From: Streptomyces sp. CG 926
GTDB taxonomy: Bacteria; Actinomycetota; Actinomycetes; Streptomycetales; Streptomycetaceae
DNA length: 64,000 nucleotides
Reading direction: 5' to 3'
Assembly: GCF_003148825.1 (NCBI RefSeq)
Contig: NZ_QGGZ01000003.1
Coordinates: 124,001-188,000, forward strand
Shown here: positions 39,610 through 49,191 of the stretch, one piece after another
Layout: every line of letters begins with the position of its first letter
Numbering within the stretch: the first letter of the stretch is position 1
Made by a program: the position numbers and the translations under genes
Notes under the pieces: generated by a model
What the model was told of the DNA's origin: nothing
Database searches by the model: none
The model's input: the letters and a program-made list of their open reading frames with translations, nothing else

Positions 39610-42435
39610 CTACTCGTCCGCGGCCACCGGGGTCGCGACCGTCTTCTTGGCCGTCGCCTTCTTGGCCGTGGCCTTCTTCGCGGCCGTGGTGGTCTTCTTG
39701 GCCGCCGTCGTCTTCTTCGCGGCAGCGGCCTTGGTCGCCGTCGCCTTCTTCGCCGGGGCCTTCTTGGCGGGGGCCTTCTTCGCCACCTTCTTGGCCGGGC
39801 CCTTCGCCCGCTTCTCCGCGAGCAGCTCGTAGCCGCGCTCCGGCGTGATCGTCTCGACGTCGTCGTCCCGCCGCAGCGTCGCGTTCGTCTCGCCGTCCGT
39901 CACGTACGGCCCGAAGCGGCCGTCCTTGACCACGACCGGCTTCTCGCTGACCGGGTCTGTGCCCAGTTCCTTCAGCGGCGGCTTGGCCGCGGCCCGCCCG
40001 CGCTGCTTGGGCTGCGCGTAGATGGCGAGGGCCTCGTCCAGCGTGATCGAGAAGAGCTGGTCCTCGGTCTCCAGCGACCGCGAGTCCGTGCCCTTCTTCA
40101 GGTACGGGCCGTAGCGGCCGTTCTGCGCCGTGATCTCCACGCCCTCCGCGTCCGCGCCGACCACGCGCGGCAGCGACATCAGCTTCAGCGCCTCGTCGAG
40201 GGTGACCGTGTCCAGGCTCATGGACTTGAAGAGCGAGGCCGTCCGCGGCTTGACCGCGTTCTTGCCCGTCTTCGGGGTGCCCTCGGGGAGGATCTCCGTC
40301 ACGTACGGCCCGTAGCGGCCGTCCTTGGCGACGATCTCGTTCCCGCTGACCGGGTCCTTGCCGAGCTCGAACTCGCCGCTCGGCTTGGCGAAGAGCTCCT
40401 CCGCGTAGGCGATGGTCAGCTCGTCCGGGGCCATGTCGTCCGGGACGTCGGCGCGCTGGTGGCCCTCCGCGTCCTTCTCACCGCGCTCCACGTACGGCCC
40501 GTAGCGGCCGACGCGCAGCACGATGCCCTCGCCGACCGGGAAGGAGGAGATCTCCCGGGCGTCGATCGCGCCGAGGTCCGTGACCAGCTCCTTCAGACCG
40601 CCGAGGTGGTCCCCGTCGGCCGGCACGACCTCGGTCGCGTCCTCCGAGCCGAAGTAGAAGCGCTTCAGCCACGGCACGGACTGGGCCTCGCCCCGCGCGA
40701 TGCGGTCGAGGTCGTCCTCCATCTTCGCGGTGAAGTCGTAGTCGACGAGGCGCCCGAAGTGCGTCTCCAGCAGGTTGACCACGGCGAAGGACAGGAAGGA
40801 CGGCACGAGCGCCGTGCCCTTCTTGAAGACGTAGCCGCGGTCCAGGATCGTGCCGATGATCGACGCGTACGTCGACGGACGGCCGATCTCGCGCTCTTCG
40901 AGCTCCTTGACCAGCGAGGCCTCGGTGTAGCGGGCCGGCGGCTTGGTCGAGTGCCCGTCCGCCGTGATCTCTTCGGCGGCGAGCGCGTCGCCCTGCGCGA
41001 CCTGCGGCAGGCGCTTCTCGCGGTCGTCGAGCTCGGCGTTCGGGTCGTCCGCACCCTCGACGTAGGCCTTCATGAAGCCGTGGAAGGTGATCGTCTTGCC
41101 GGAAGCGGTGAACTCGGCGTCGCGCCCGTCCGAGGCCCGGCCGCCGATCTTCACGGTGACGCTGTTGCCGACCGCGTCCTTCATCTGGGAGGCGACGGTC
41201 CGCTTCCAGATCAGCTCGTACAGGCGGAACTGGTCGCCGGTCAGACCCGTCTCGGCCGGGGTGCGGAAACGATCACCCGACGGACGGATCGCCTCGTGCG
41301 CCTCCTGCGCGTTCTTGACCTTGCCCGCGTAGACGCGCGGCTTCTCCGGCAGGTAGTCGGCCCCGTAGAGCTGGGTGACCTGCGCCCGCGCCGCCGACAC
41401 CGCGGTGTCGGACAGCGTGGTGGAGTCGGTACGCATGTAGGTGATGAAGCCGTTCTCGTACAGCTTCTGCGCCACCTGCATCGTCGCCTTCGCGCCGAAG
41501 CCCAGCTTGCGCGAGGCCTCCTGCTGCAGCGTCGTCGTACGGAAGGGCGCGTACGGGGAACGGCGGTAGGGCTTGGACTCCACCGAGCGGACGGCGAACG
41601 AGGCGTCCGCCAGCGCGGCGGCGAGCGCCCGCGCGCCTCCCTCGTCGAGGTGCAGCACCTCGCTCTTGAGCTGCCCGTTCGAGCCGAAGTCGCGGCCTTG
41701 GGCGACGCGCTTGCCGTCCACCGTGTTCAGGCGGGCGACCAGCGTCGAGGGGTCGGAGGCGTCACCGGCGCGGCCGGTGGAGAAGGTTCCGGTCAGGTCC
41801 CAGTACTCGGCGGTGCGGAAGGCGATGCGCTCGCGCTCCCGCTCGACGACGAGGCGGGTGGCCACCGACTGGACACGGCCCGCCGAAAGCTTCGGCATGA
41901 CCTTCTTCCACAGGACCGGCGAGACCTCGTAGCCGTAGAGGCGGTCGAGGATGCGGCGGGTCTCCTGGGCGTCGACCATGCGCTGGTTGAGCTCGCGCGG
42001 GTTGGCGACGGCGTCGCGGATCGCGTCCTTGGTGATCTCGTGGAAGACCATCCGGTGGACGGGGACCTTGGGCTTGAGGACTTCCTGCAGGTGCCACGCG
42101 ATGGCTTCGCCCTCGCGGTCCTCATCGGTGGCGAGGAAGAGTTCGTCGGACTCGGCCAGCAGCTCCTTGAGCTTCCTGACCTGGGCCTTCTTGTCCGCGT
42201 TGACCACGTAGATCGGCGCGAAGTCGTGCTCGACGTCGACGCCGAGGCGGCGGACCTCGCCCGTGTACTTGTCGGGCACCTCGGCCGCGCCGCTGGGGAG
42301 GTCGCGGATGTGCCCGACGCTCGCCTCGACGACGTATCCGGGGCCGAGGTAGCCCTTGATCGTCTTCGCCTTGGCTGGGGACTCGACGATGACGAGTCGG
42401 CGGCCGCCCTTTGCGGTCTCGCTAGTCGGGGACAA
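39610..42435 (-). CDS. topA: DNA topoisomerase I (type IA)
   Basis: A 941-residue enzyme that relaxes negative supercoils. I place the start at TTG 42435, preceded by GGAGAGAAGAG, which gives the N-terminus SPTSETAKGGRRLVIVESPAKAK expected for Streptomyces TopA; upstream in-frame residues look non-coding. The TOPRIM domain is at residues 15-140 (VESPAKAKTIKGYL, ATDEDREGEAIAW). The active tyrosine is in FITYMRTDSTT. The C-terminal half has repeated DGRYGPYV-type modules instead of zinc fingers, and ends in a Lys/Ala-rich tail (KKAPAKKA repeats) that binds DNA. Confidence 0.96.
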   Translation of the reverse strand: MSPTSETAKGGRRLVIVESPAKAKTIKGYLGPGYVVEASVGHIRDLPSGAAEVPDKYTGEVRRLGVDVEHDFAPIYVVNADKKAQVRKLKELLAESDELFLATDEDREGEAIAWHLQEVLKPKVPVHRMVFHEITKDAIRDAVANPRELNQRMVDAQETRRILDRLYGYEVSPVLWKKVMPKLSAGRVQSVATRLVVERERERIAFRTAEYWDLTGTFSTGRAGDASDPSTLVARLNTVDGKRVAQGRDFGSNGQLKSEVLHLDEGGARALAAALADASFAVRSVESKPYRRSPYAPFRTTTLQQEASRKLGFGAKATMQVAQKLYENGFITYMRTDSTTLSDTAVSAARAQVTQLYGADYLPEKPRVYAGKVKNAQEAHEAIRPSGDRFRTPAETGLTGDQFRLYELIWKRTVASQMKDAVGNSVTVKIGGRASDGRDAEFTASGKTITFHGFMKAYVEGADDPNAELDDREKRLPQVAQGDALAAEEITADGHSTKPPARYTEASLVKELEEREIGRPSTYASIIGTILDRGYVFKKGTALVPSFLSFAVVNLLETHFGRLVDYDFTAKMEDDLDRIARGEAQSVPWLKRFYFGSEDATEVVPADGDHLGGLKELVTDLGAIDAREISSFPVGEGIVLRVGRYGPYVERGEKDAEGHQRADVPDDMAPDELTIAYAEELFAKPSGEFELGKDPVSGNEIVAKDGRYGPYVTEILPEGTPKTGKNAVKPRTASLFKSMSLDTVTLDEALKLMSLPRVVGADAEGVEITAQNGRYGPYLKKGTDSRSLETEDQLFSITLDEALAIYAQPKQRGRAAAKPPLKELGTDPVSEKPVVVKDGRFGPYVTDGETNATLRRDDDVETITPERGYELLAEKRAKGPAKKVAKKAPAKKAPAKKATATKAAAAKKTTAAKKTTTAAKKATAKKATAKKTVATPVAADE

Positions 42436-43122
42436 CTTGGCTCTTCTCTCCGGTCGGCACTCGGTCGCAGTACGGCGACGCTGCGGAGTGTGACGGTACA
42501 ACCCGCCCCCGTGTCAAACGGCAGAAGCCCGCAACGGCCACTCGAACGGTAACCCGACAAGTGCCGTTTCTGCCGCCCGGATGCCGCGCCGGGGCGTTCC
42601 CGATCACCGGGCAGGGTGGCCGAAGGGCCGTCTGGCCGCGCCGTCCCACCTGGTACCGGGCCTGCTCCGACCTCGGCTTTCGGGGCCGGATCCGTGGCCG
42701 GATCCCGGTCTGCCCGAGTGTCTCGATCTCGGTGTCGCAGTCGCGCGAGGCGCCGCGCTCCGAGGGCCGTCGCCGGCCCGCCGACGCCCCGCCTGGGAGC
42801 CCGGCCGACGCCCCGCCGGAGAGCCCGGCCGGCGCCACGGCCGCGACGGGGCGCGTGACCTCCGCCACCGTCACGCGGTGGTGGGGCACGCGCCTCCGTC
42901 AGGCCTGCAGAGCGGCCCCGAACAGCGGGAACACGGCCGCCGCGAAGATCGCCGGACCGTTTTCCGCACCGCTTCCCCATACCCCCGGGCCGCTCACGGG
43001 ATCCCCCCGGATCCCCCTGCCTAGGAGACTGACAGCCGTACGGATACGGCGGGCGAACCCCGGGTTACATCCCGGGGCCGGCTACCGCGCGGGATCCGTC
43101 ACAGGGCCCGTACGGGAGCCCG
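42436..43122. other. 687-base gap without a supported gene
   Basis: The interval between topA and the methyltransferase gene holds open frames on both strands, but none has convincing codon pattern or a recognised product. It contains near-repeated GCCCGGCCGACGCCCCGCC blocks around 42790-42830 and CGTACGGG repeats near 43100-43140. The topA promoter is expected in its first 150 bases. Confidence 0.5.
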
Positions 43123-44643
43123 TCACGGGGTCCGTACGGGATCCGTCACAGGGTCCAGGAAACCCTGCTCGACCAGCAGCCGGATGGCCTCCGGAGTGCG
43201 GTCCCGCAACACGATCGGGTCCTCCTGCATCAGCTGCGCGATCGCGTCGAGGATCCGGCCCGCGCTCAGTGAGCCGTCACACACTCCGGCGAAACCGGCG
43301 CCGACCGTGTCGACCTTGGTGGCGCGCCGCATTCCGCGGTTCTGCCGGAGCACGACATGTTCCGGATCCTCCGCGCCGGGCGCGCCGACCTGTTCCTGGA
43401 CCACTTCCTCGGCCAGCGCGAAATGGGCCTCCAGCAGGGCCGCGTCGTCGTGCCGCCGCAGGTAGTCCTGGCGCGCGAAATGGGCCAGGACGGCCTCGCC
43501 GAGGGGCTGCTCCACCGTGTGGGGCCACTCCTCGACCACGATCGAGGGCTCGGCCGCGTCCGTCCGGCGCAAGGTGATCCAGCCGAAGCCGACGGACTTG
43601 GTCCCGCGCGCCTCGAACTCGTCCAGCCAGTCCTCGTAGCGCCGCGTGTACTCGGCCGGGTCGGTCCGGTGGTCGCCCGCGTCGCGCAGCCACAGCTCTG
43701 CGTACTGCGTCACGTCCTGCACGTCACGCTGCACGATCCAGGCGTCGCAGCCCCGCGGGACCCAGGAGCGCAGCCGGTCGCGCCAGTCCTCGCCCTCCAC
43801 GTGCTGCCAGTTGCCGAGGAACTGCGCGTACCCGCCCTGGTTGAGCCGCGCGCCCGCTTCCTGGACCAGGGTCCGGCACAGGTCGTCGCCGCCCATGCCG
43901 CCGTCCCGGTACGTCAGCCGGGCGCCGGGGGAGATCACGAAGGGCGGGTTCGACACGATGAGGTCGTACGTGGCGTCTCCGACGGGCTCGAAGAGCGACC
44001 CGGCCAGCAGCTCGGCCTCCGGCGCCCCGGAGAGCGCCAAGGTCAGACGGGTGAATTCCAGGGCCCTGGGGTTGACGTCGGTGGCGGTGACCCGGGTGGC
44101 GTGCCGCGACGCGTGCAGCGCCTGGATTCCGGATCCGGTGCCGACGTCGAGGGCGGAACCGACCGGGGTGCGGACGGTGATCCCCGCGAGGGTCGTGGAG
44201 GCGCCGCCGACACCGAGGACCACGCCCTCCTCGCGGCTACCGATGCCGCCGGCCCCGCCGACGGAGCAGCCGAGGTCGGAGACGATGAACCAGTCCTCGC
44301 CGTCCGGGCCGCCGTACGGGCGCACGTCGACGGTGGCGTGCACCTCGTCGCCCTCCAGCCGCAGCCAGCCGTCGGCCAGCGCCGCCTCGACGGGCAGCGC
44401 CTCCGCGGCGTGCACGTACGGCTCGGGCTGCTGCAGCAGGAACAGCCGGACCAGGCTCGCGAGCGCGCCGTCACCCGGGCCTCGGGTGGCGCGCAGGGCG
44501 GGGACGGTCTCGCTGCGGGCCAGCGCGGCGTAGGCGGGGGCGCCGAGCAGGTCGAGCAGCCCGTCGGCGGTGAAACCGGCGGCGAGCAGCGCGGCGCGGA
44601 GCTCGGGGGCGCGGTCGGGCTTGGGGAGGCTGGTGGTACTCAC
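43123..44643 (-). CDS. Class I SAM-dependent methyltransferase (HemK-like NPPF motif)
   Basis: A 506-residue protein from GTG 44643. The first 150 residues are a separate N-terminal domain. The methyltransferase core has motif I ALDVGTGSGIQALHAS near residue 165, VTATDVNPRALEFT, and DLIVSNPPFVISPG, the NPPF/Y motif of enzymes that methylate planar nitrogen (glutamine or nucleobases). The C-terminal 200 residues are family-specific. It is conserved next to topA in Streptomyces as I recall, and its substrate (protein or RNA) is not known. It is not part of the RiPP cluster. Confidence 0.85.
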   Translation of the reverse strand: MSTTSLPKPDRAPELRAALLAAGFTADGLLDLLGAPAYAALARSETVPALRATRGPGDGALASLVRLFLLQQPEPYVHAAEALPVEAALADGWLRLEGDEVHATVDVRPYGGPDGEDWFIVSDLGCSVGGAGGIGSREEGVVLGVGGASTTLAGITVRTPVGSALDVGTGSGIQALHASRHATRVTATDVNPRALEFTRLTLALSGAPEAELLAGSLFEPVGDATYDLIVSNPPFVISPGARLTYRDGGMGGDDLCRTLVQEAGARLNQGGYAQFLGNWQHVEGEDWRDRLRSWVPRGCDAWIVQRDVQDVTQYAELWLRDAGDHRTDPAEYTRRYEDWLDEFEARGTKSVGFGWITLRRTDAAEPSIVVEEWPHTVEQPLGEAVLAHFARQDYLRRHDDAALLEAHFALAEEVVQEQVGAPGAEDPEHVVLRQNRGMRRATKVDTVGAGFAGVCDGSLSAGRILDAIAQLMQEDPIVLRDRTPEAIRLLVEQGFLDPVTDPVRTP

Positions 44644-44705
44644 CCGTCCATTGTGTCCGCTGGGACCCGTACTGCCGATCACACCGGGCCCGGAGGGACG
44701 AAAGA

Positions 44706-44737
44706 GCGGCCGCGGCCCCTTCCGGGACCACGGCCGC
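44706..44737 (-). terminator. Hairpin downstream of the lipoprotein gene
   Basis: GCGGCCGCGG (44706-44715) pairs with CCACGGCCGC (44728-44737) at nine of ten positions around 12 bases. It lies between the lipoprotein stop and the methyltransferase start, both on the minus strand. A T-run is absent. Confidence 0.5.
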
Positions 44738-44795
44738 CCTGAGCGACGTACCGCGCGGAACTCGGCCCGCGCGGTCCGACGGTGCTACCGGGACG

Positions 44796-45362
44796 CTACT
44801 GGGCGGACTCCGGTGCCGCCGCGACCTGGCAGCCCTTCTGGCCGTTGATGGCCTCGCCCAGGCCGCCCGCCTTGAGCTGGGCGAGCGCGTCCTGGCCGCC
44901 CTTCGTCACGTCCTTGAGCCCACCCGCGACCTCCTTGAGGCCATCGGCGAACTTCGCCTTGTCCTGTGGGTCGAGGGCGTCCGTCTTCGTCTTCAGGTCG
45001 GCGTAGCCCGTGGAGGTCGTCTCGAAGCCCTTGGCCGCCGCCTCCTGGGTCGCGGCGCCGTTCTTGACCGGCGGAACACCCGCCGACCGCAGCGCGTCCG
45101 CCATCGCCTTGTACGACTCGGTCATGGTCCCGAACGCCGCCGAGTCGGTCTTCTGGACCTCGTCGGGCTTGCTGCTCTCGGAGGCCACCCGCTTGATCTC
45201 GACGTTGGCGGCTTCGATCTTCTGGATCTGGGGCTGCCACTGGTCACAGACCTTCTTGGCCCACGAGCCGGCCTTCTGGTCGGTCTCGTCCCCGCCGCAT
45301 CCGGACAGGACGAGCATCAGTGCCGCACCGCCCGACAGCGCGGCCGCAAACTTCTTGTTCAC
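44796..45362 (-). CDS. Small secreted lipoprotein of unknown function
   Basis: A 188-residue protein from GTG 45362. The signal (VNKKFAAALSGGAALMLVLSGC) ends in a lipobox, with Cys at residue 22, so the protein is lipid-anchored outside the membrane. The rest is mainly helical (WAKKVCDQWQPQIQKIEAANVEIKRVASE, LDPQDKAKFADGLKEVAGGLKDVTKGG), with only two other cysteines. No enzyme motif is visible. It sits between hppA and the methyltransferase gene, as in related Streptomyces, and is followed and preceded by terminator hairpins, so it is probably its own transcription unit. Confidence 0.85.
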   Translation of the reverse strand: MNKKFAAALSGGAALMLVLSGCGGDETDQKAGSWAKKVCDQWQPQIQKIEAANVEIKRVASESSKPDEVQKTDSAAFGTMTESYKAMADALRSAGVPPVKNGAATQEAAAKGFETTSTGYADLKTKTDALDPQDKAKFADGLKEVAGGLKDVTKGGQDALAQLKAGGLGEAINGQKGCQVAAAPESAQ

Positions 45363-45423
45363 CGGATTCGTCCCTTCGAAGGCTTCCGCCCGGAAGATAC
45401 ACGTCCACCCTCGGCAGACGCAC

Positions 45424-45469
45424 AAAGGCGGACAGACGGCGCGTGAGTCCGCGCCGCCCGTCCGCCTTT
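45424..45469 (-). terminator. Terminator of hppA
   Basis: AAAGGCGGACAGACGGCGCG (45424-45443) and CGCGCCGCCCGTCCGCCTTT (45450-45469) pair at 18 of 20 positions around a six-base loop, 57 bases after the hppA stop. Confidence 0.8.
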
Positions 45470-45525
45470 CGGGCGTACCCTCCGGCCCTGCCCGGCCCGG
45501 CCCGTACCGCCGGCCGGACCTGGGG

Positions 45526-47928
45526 TCAGGAGACCGTCGCCGGGTCGGCCGACTGGGCCACCCGCTCGGCGGCTCCGCCCTCGGTCTCGTCGCCGACGGC
45601 GATGCCGCGGCGCTTGGAGATGTACACGGCGACGATGATGACGCCGATCGACAGGACCGCGACGACGGCCCGCACGGCCGGGCTGCTGTCCGCGCCGTAG
45701 CTGAACTGCACGACCGCGGGGGCGATCAGCAGCGCCACCAGGTTCATGACCTTGAGCAGCGGGTTGATCGCCGGCCCGGCGGTGTCCTTGAACGGGTCGC
45801 CGACCGTGTCGCCGATGACGACGGCGGCGTGGGCCTCACTGCCCTTGCCGCCGTGGTGACCGTCCTCGACGAGCTTCTTCGCGTTGTCCCACGCGCCGCC
45901 GGAGTTGGCGAGGAAGACCGCCATGAGGGTGCCCGTGCCGATGGCGCCGGCCAGGAAGGAGCCGAGCGCGCCCACACCGAGGGAGAAGCCCACGGCGATG
46001 GGGGTGAGCACCGCGAGCAGGCCGGGAGTGGCGAGTTCGCGCAGCGCGTCCTTGGTGCAGATGTCCACGACACGCCCGTACTCGGGCTTCTCCGTGTAGT
46101 CCATGATCCCGGGGTGCTCGCGGAACTGGCGGCGCACCTCGTAGACGACGGCGCCCGCGGAGCGGGAGACGGCGTTGATGGCGAGGCCGGAGAACAGGAA
46201 CACGACGGCCGCGCCCAGGATCAGCCCGACGAGATTGTTGGGCTGTGCGATGTCCAGGCTGAGGTTCAGCTCCCCGGCCTTGGCACCGACCTCCTTGACC
46301 GCGGCGGCGATCGCGTCGTTGTACGAACCGAAGAGCGCCGCCGCGGCGAGCACGGCCGTGGCGATGGCGATGCCCTTGGTGATGGCCTTCGTGGTGTTGC
46401 CCACGGCGTCCAGGTCGGTCAGGACCTGCGCACCGGCGCCCTCGACGTCGCCGGACATCTCGGCGATGCCCTGGGCGTTGTCGGAGACCGGCCCGAAGGT
46501 GTCCATGGCGACGATGACGCCGACGGTGGTGAGCAGGCCGGTGCCGGCCAGGGCCACCGCGAAGAGCGCGAGCAGGATCGACGACCCGCCGAGCAGGAAC
46601 GCGCCGTAGACGCCGAGCCCGATGAGCAGGGCCGTGTAGACGGCGGACTCCAGCCCGACCGAGATGCCGGCGAGGACGACGGTGGCGGCTCCCGTCAGGG
46701 AGGACTTGCCGATGTCCCGGACGGGGCGCCGGTTGGTCTCGGTGAAGTAGCCGGTCAGCTGCTGGATCAGGGCCGCGAGCACGATGCCGATGGCGACCGC
46801 GACGACGGCGAGGATCCGCGGGTCACCGGAGTGGTTGGTGATCGCCGGGTTCTCGACGCCGACGAGCTCCTTGTAGGTGGCCGGCAGGTAGGCGTAGACG
46901 GCGATCGCGACCAGTGCCAGGGAGATCACGGCGGAGATGAAGAACCCGCGGTTGATGGCGGTCATGCCGCTGCGGTCGCTGCGCCGCGGGGAGACCGCGA
47001 AGATGCCGATCATCGCGGTGACGACGCCGATCGCGGGCACGATCAGCGGGAAGGCGAGGCCCAGGTCGCCGAAGGCGGCCTTGCCGAGGATGAGCGCGGC
47101 CACCAGGGTGACGGCGTAGGACTCGAAGAGGTCGGCCGCCATTCCGGCGCAGTCTCCGACGTTGTCGCCCACGTTGTCGGCGATGGTCGCGGCATTGCGC
47201 GGGTCGTCCTCCGGAATGCCCTGCTCGACCTTGCCGACCAGGTCGGCGCCGACGTCGGCGGCCTTGGTGAAGATTCCGCCGCCCACGCGCATGAACATCG
47301 CGATCAGGGCGGCGCCGAGCCCGAAGCCCTCCAGGACCTTGGGCGCGTCGGCTGCGTAGACCAGGACGACGCAGGAGGCGCCGAACAGGCCGAGGCCGAC
47401 GGTGAACATGCCGACGACGCCGCCCGTCCGGAAGGCGATCTTCATCGCCTTGTGGGAGACCTCGGTCAGGTCCTTGGCGGGCTCCCCCTCGGCCGGGGTG
47501 GCCTCGCGGGCGGCCGCGGCGACACGGACGTTGGCGCGGACCGCCAGGCGCATGCCGATGTAGCCGGTGGCGGCCGAGAAGACGGCGCCGACGAGGAAGA
47601 AGGCGGAACGCCCGCCCCGCTGCGTCCAGTCGTCGGCGGGGAGCAGGAAGAGCAGGAAGAAGACCACGACGGCGAAGATGCCGAGGGTGCGCAACTGTCG
47701 GCCGAGATAGGCGTTGGCGCCTTCCTGGACGGCTGCGGCGATCTTCTTCATGCTGTCGGTTCCCTCGTCGGCCGCGAGGACCTGGCGGACCAGGATCTGC
47801 GCGACGACGAGTGCGGCGAGTGCCACGGCCGCAATGACGATCACGATGAGCCGATTGTCATCGGTGAGTACTGCGGCTGCCAGATCCGTGGTGCGATCCG
47901 GCGCAATGGGGGTGAAGAGCCCCGTCAT
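45526..47928 (-). CDS. hppA: Membrane-bound H+-translocating pyrophosphatase
   Basis: An 800-residue membrane enzyme from ATG 47928, behind AAGGAGGAC. About 16 hydrophobic helices alternate with the conserved catalytic loops: the PPase signature DVGADLVGKVEQGIPEDDPRN and DNVGDNVGDCAG for Mg-pyrophosphate binding, and DTVGDPFKDTAGP near the C-terminus. The motif GNTTKA, with Lys rather than Ala, marks the potassium-independent subfamily that pumps protons. It hydrolyses pyrophosphate and stores energy as a proton gradient. The C-terminal tail is somewhat longer and polar. It is a single gene between two terminators. Confidence 0.96.
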   Translation of the reverse strand: MTGLFTPIAPDRTTDLAAAVLTDDNRLIVIVIAAVALAALVVAQILVRQVLAADEGTDSMKKIAAAVQEGANAYLGRQLRTLGIFAVVVFFLLFLLPADDWTQRGGRSAFFLVGAVFSAATGYIGMRLAVRANVRVAAAAREATPAEGEPAKDLTEVSHKAMKIAFRTGGVVGMFTVGLGLFGASCVVLVYAADAPKVLEGFGLGAALIAMFMRVGGGIFTKAADVGADLVGKVEQGIPEDDPRNAATIADNVGDNVGDCAGMAADLFESYAVTLVAALILGKAAFGDLGLAFPLIVPAIGVVTAMIGIFAVSPRRSDRSGMTAINRGFFISAVISLALVAIAVYAYLPATYKELVGVENPAITNHSGDPRILAVVAVAIGIVLAALIQQLTGYFTETNRRPVRDIGKSSLTGAATVVLAGISVGLESAVYTALLIGLGVYGAFLLGGSSILLALFAVALAGTGLLTTVGVIVAMDTFGPVSDNAQGIAEMSGDVEGAGAQVLTDLDAVGNTTKAITKGIAIATAVLAAAALFGSYNDAIAAAVKEVGAKAGELNLSLDIAQPNNLVGLILGAAVVFLFSGLAINAVSRSAGAVVYEVRRQFREHPGIMDYTEKPEYGRVVDICTKDALRELATPGLLAVLTPIAVGFSLGVGALGSFLAGAIGTGTLMAVFLANSGGAWDNAKKLVEDGHHGGKGSEAHAAVVIGDTVGDPFKDTAGPAINPLLKVMNLVALLIAPAVVQFSYGADSSPAVRAVVAVLSIGVIIVAVYISKRRGIAVGDETEGGAAERVAQSADPATVS

Positions 47929-48130
47929 TCGTCCTCCTTGACGTGATGAGCTCAAGATGTGGACGGATTGTAGGGAGCGCGCCCCGATCAAAACAGTGCG
48001 CAGGAAACGCAATTGGCGTGCTCTCGCTCCTCAGCAATAGATCGCGTCACTCCATTACCCTCGAAAGCGGTAATGGGGCAAAGGCATTGACGCCTCGTCA
48101 TTGATCTAGAAAAGATCCGAAGAAATGAAA

Positions 48131-48153
48131 AAGGCCCTGCTCAGCAGGGCCTT
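48131..48153 (-). terminator. Rho-independent terminator of the anti-sigma gene
   Basis: On the minus strand AAGGCCCTGC-TGA-GCAGGGCCTT is a perfect ten-base stem followed by TTTTTCATTTC. It lies 63 bases after the stop of the ATPase-fold gene. The remainder of the 288-base gap 47929-48216 is the hppA upstream region with no gene seen. Confidence 0.88.
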
Positions 48154-48216
48154 GATAAAGATCTGAAGATACGAAGGTTTAAGCGCGGGGCGGATCACCG
48201 TGGATCACGGCGGATC

Positions 48217-48657
48217 TCAAGGGAGCTCGGAGACGCCGGCCACCGGCCAGCTCATCCGGATGGTCCCGCCCGATTCCCCACTGCTCACCTCGACGTCGTC
48301 GACGAGCCCGCTGATCACCGCGAGACCCATCTCGTCCTCGGTCTCGACCTCGGACTCCAGGACGGCGGTGATGCCGGGCACGGCGTCGACGCCGCCACCG
48401 GACGGCGCGGGAACCCCGTCACCGACCTCGATGGAGAACACCTTGTCCTCGTCGGTCAGCACCACCCGGACAGGAGCCGTCAGCCCGTTGCTCCGATGGA
48501 GTCCCACGGCACGCGAACAGGCCTCACCCACGGCGAGGCGGACCTCGTCGAGGACGGCTTCCTCCACACCGACCCGGCGCGCCACGGCGGCCGCGACCAG
48601 GCGGGCCGTCCGGACGTGTTCGGGCTGGGCGCTGAAGCGCAGTTCAACGGTGGCCAT
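48217..48657 (-). CDS. Anti-sigma factor-like serine kinase (HATPase fold)
   Basis: A 146-residue protein from ATG 48657, with GAGGGGGA upstream. It has the HATPase (SpoIIAB/RsbW) pattern: VRTARLVAAAVARRVGVEE, DEVRLAVGEACSRAVG with the N-box region altered (no clear Asn-containing GHL pattern), and MGLAVISGLVDDVEV. It lies 122 bases after bldG on the same strand, the arrangement in which S. coelicolor bldG is paired with an anti-sigma partner. It probably binds BldG and one or more sigma factors and phosphorylates BldG, though the divergent ATP motifs leave kinase activity uncertain. Confidence 0.88.
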   Translation of the reverse strand: MATVELRFSAQPEHVRTARLVAAAVARRVGVEEAVLDEVRLAVGEACSRAVGLHRSNGLTAPVRVVLTDEDKVFSIEVGDGVPAPSGGGVDAVPGITAVLESEVETEDEMGLAVISGLVDDVEVSSGESGGTIRMSWPVAGVSELP

Positions 48658-48779
48658 GCGCATCCCCCTCGGACTACGGGCGTGCCTTGACAGGGGCCCG
48701 GGCCAACCATGGCCCGGTACCCCCGCTCTCCTTGTCGGCTCCCTGCCGCCCGGAGGCTGCAGGGGGCCGCGCGGAGCCG

Positions 48780-49121
48780 TCAGTCGGTCGCGTTGACGGC
48801 GTCTTCCACCGTGGTGTGGATCGGAAACACCTTGGTCAGACCGGTGATGCGGAAGATCTTCAAGATGCGCTCCTGGTTGCACACCAGACGGAGCGAGCCC
48901 TCGTGCGCACGGACGCGCTTGAGGCCTCCGACGAGCACACCAAGACCGGTGGAGTCGAGGAAGTCCACCCGCTCCATGTCGACAACCAGGTGGTAGCTGC
49001 CGTCGTTCACCAACTCGACCAACTGCTCGCGCAGCTTGGGCGCGGTATACACATCAATCTCGCCACCGACCTCCACGACCGTACGGTCGCCGACAGTGCG
49101 AGTCGACAGGGACAGGTCCAC
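48780..49121 (-). CDS. bldG: Anti-anti-sigma factor BldG
   Basis: A 113-residue STAS protein. It is nearly what I recall for S. coelicolor Bld[41 protein letters not shown], with the phosphorylatable serine 57 in [13 protein letters not shown]. BldG switches partner anti-sigma factors off when unphosphorylated and is needed for aerial growth and antibiotic production. It is followed by the HATPase-fold gene on the same strand and divergent from the helicase gene, 70 bases away. Because it acts globally, it could indirectly influence the RiPP cluster in the same window. Confidence 0.95.
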   Translation of the reverse strand: MDLSLSTRTVGDRTVVEVGGEIDVYTAPKLREQLVELVNDGSYHLVVDMERVDFLDSTGLGVLVGGLKRVRAHEGSLRLVCNQERILKIFRITGLTKVFPIHTTVEDAVNATD

Positions 49122-49191
49122 GGATCCTCCAGCACCTTGCTATCGAGCGACGCCCCCTCACCCGAAGGTAGGCGAGGGATTGGCTGCCGCG

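Noticed and set aside
42561..43577. A gene in the gap after topA
   Set aside because: The frame runs far into the methyltransferase gene on the opposite strand, is Arg/Pro/Gly-rich and has no recognisable motif or ribosome site.
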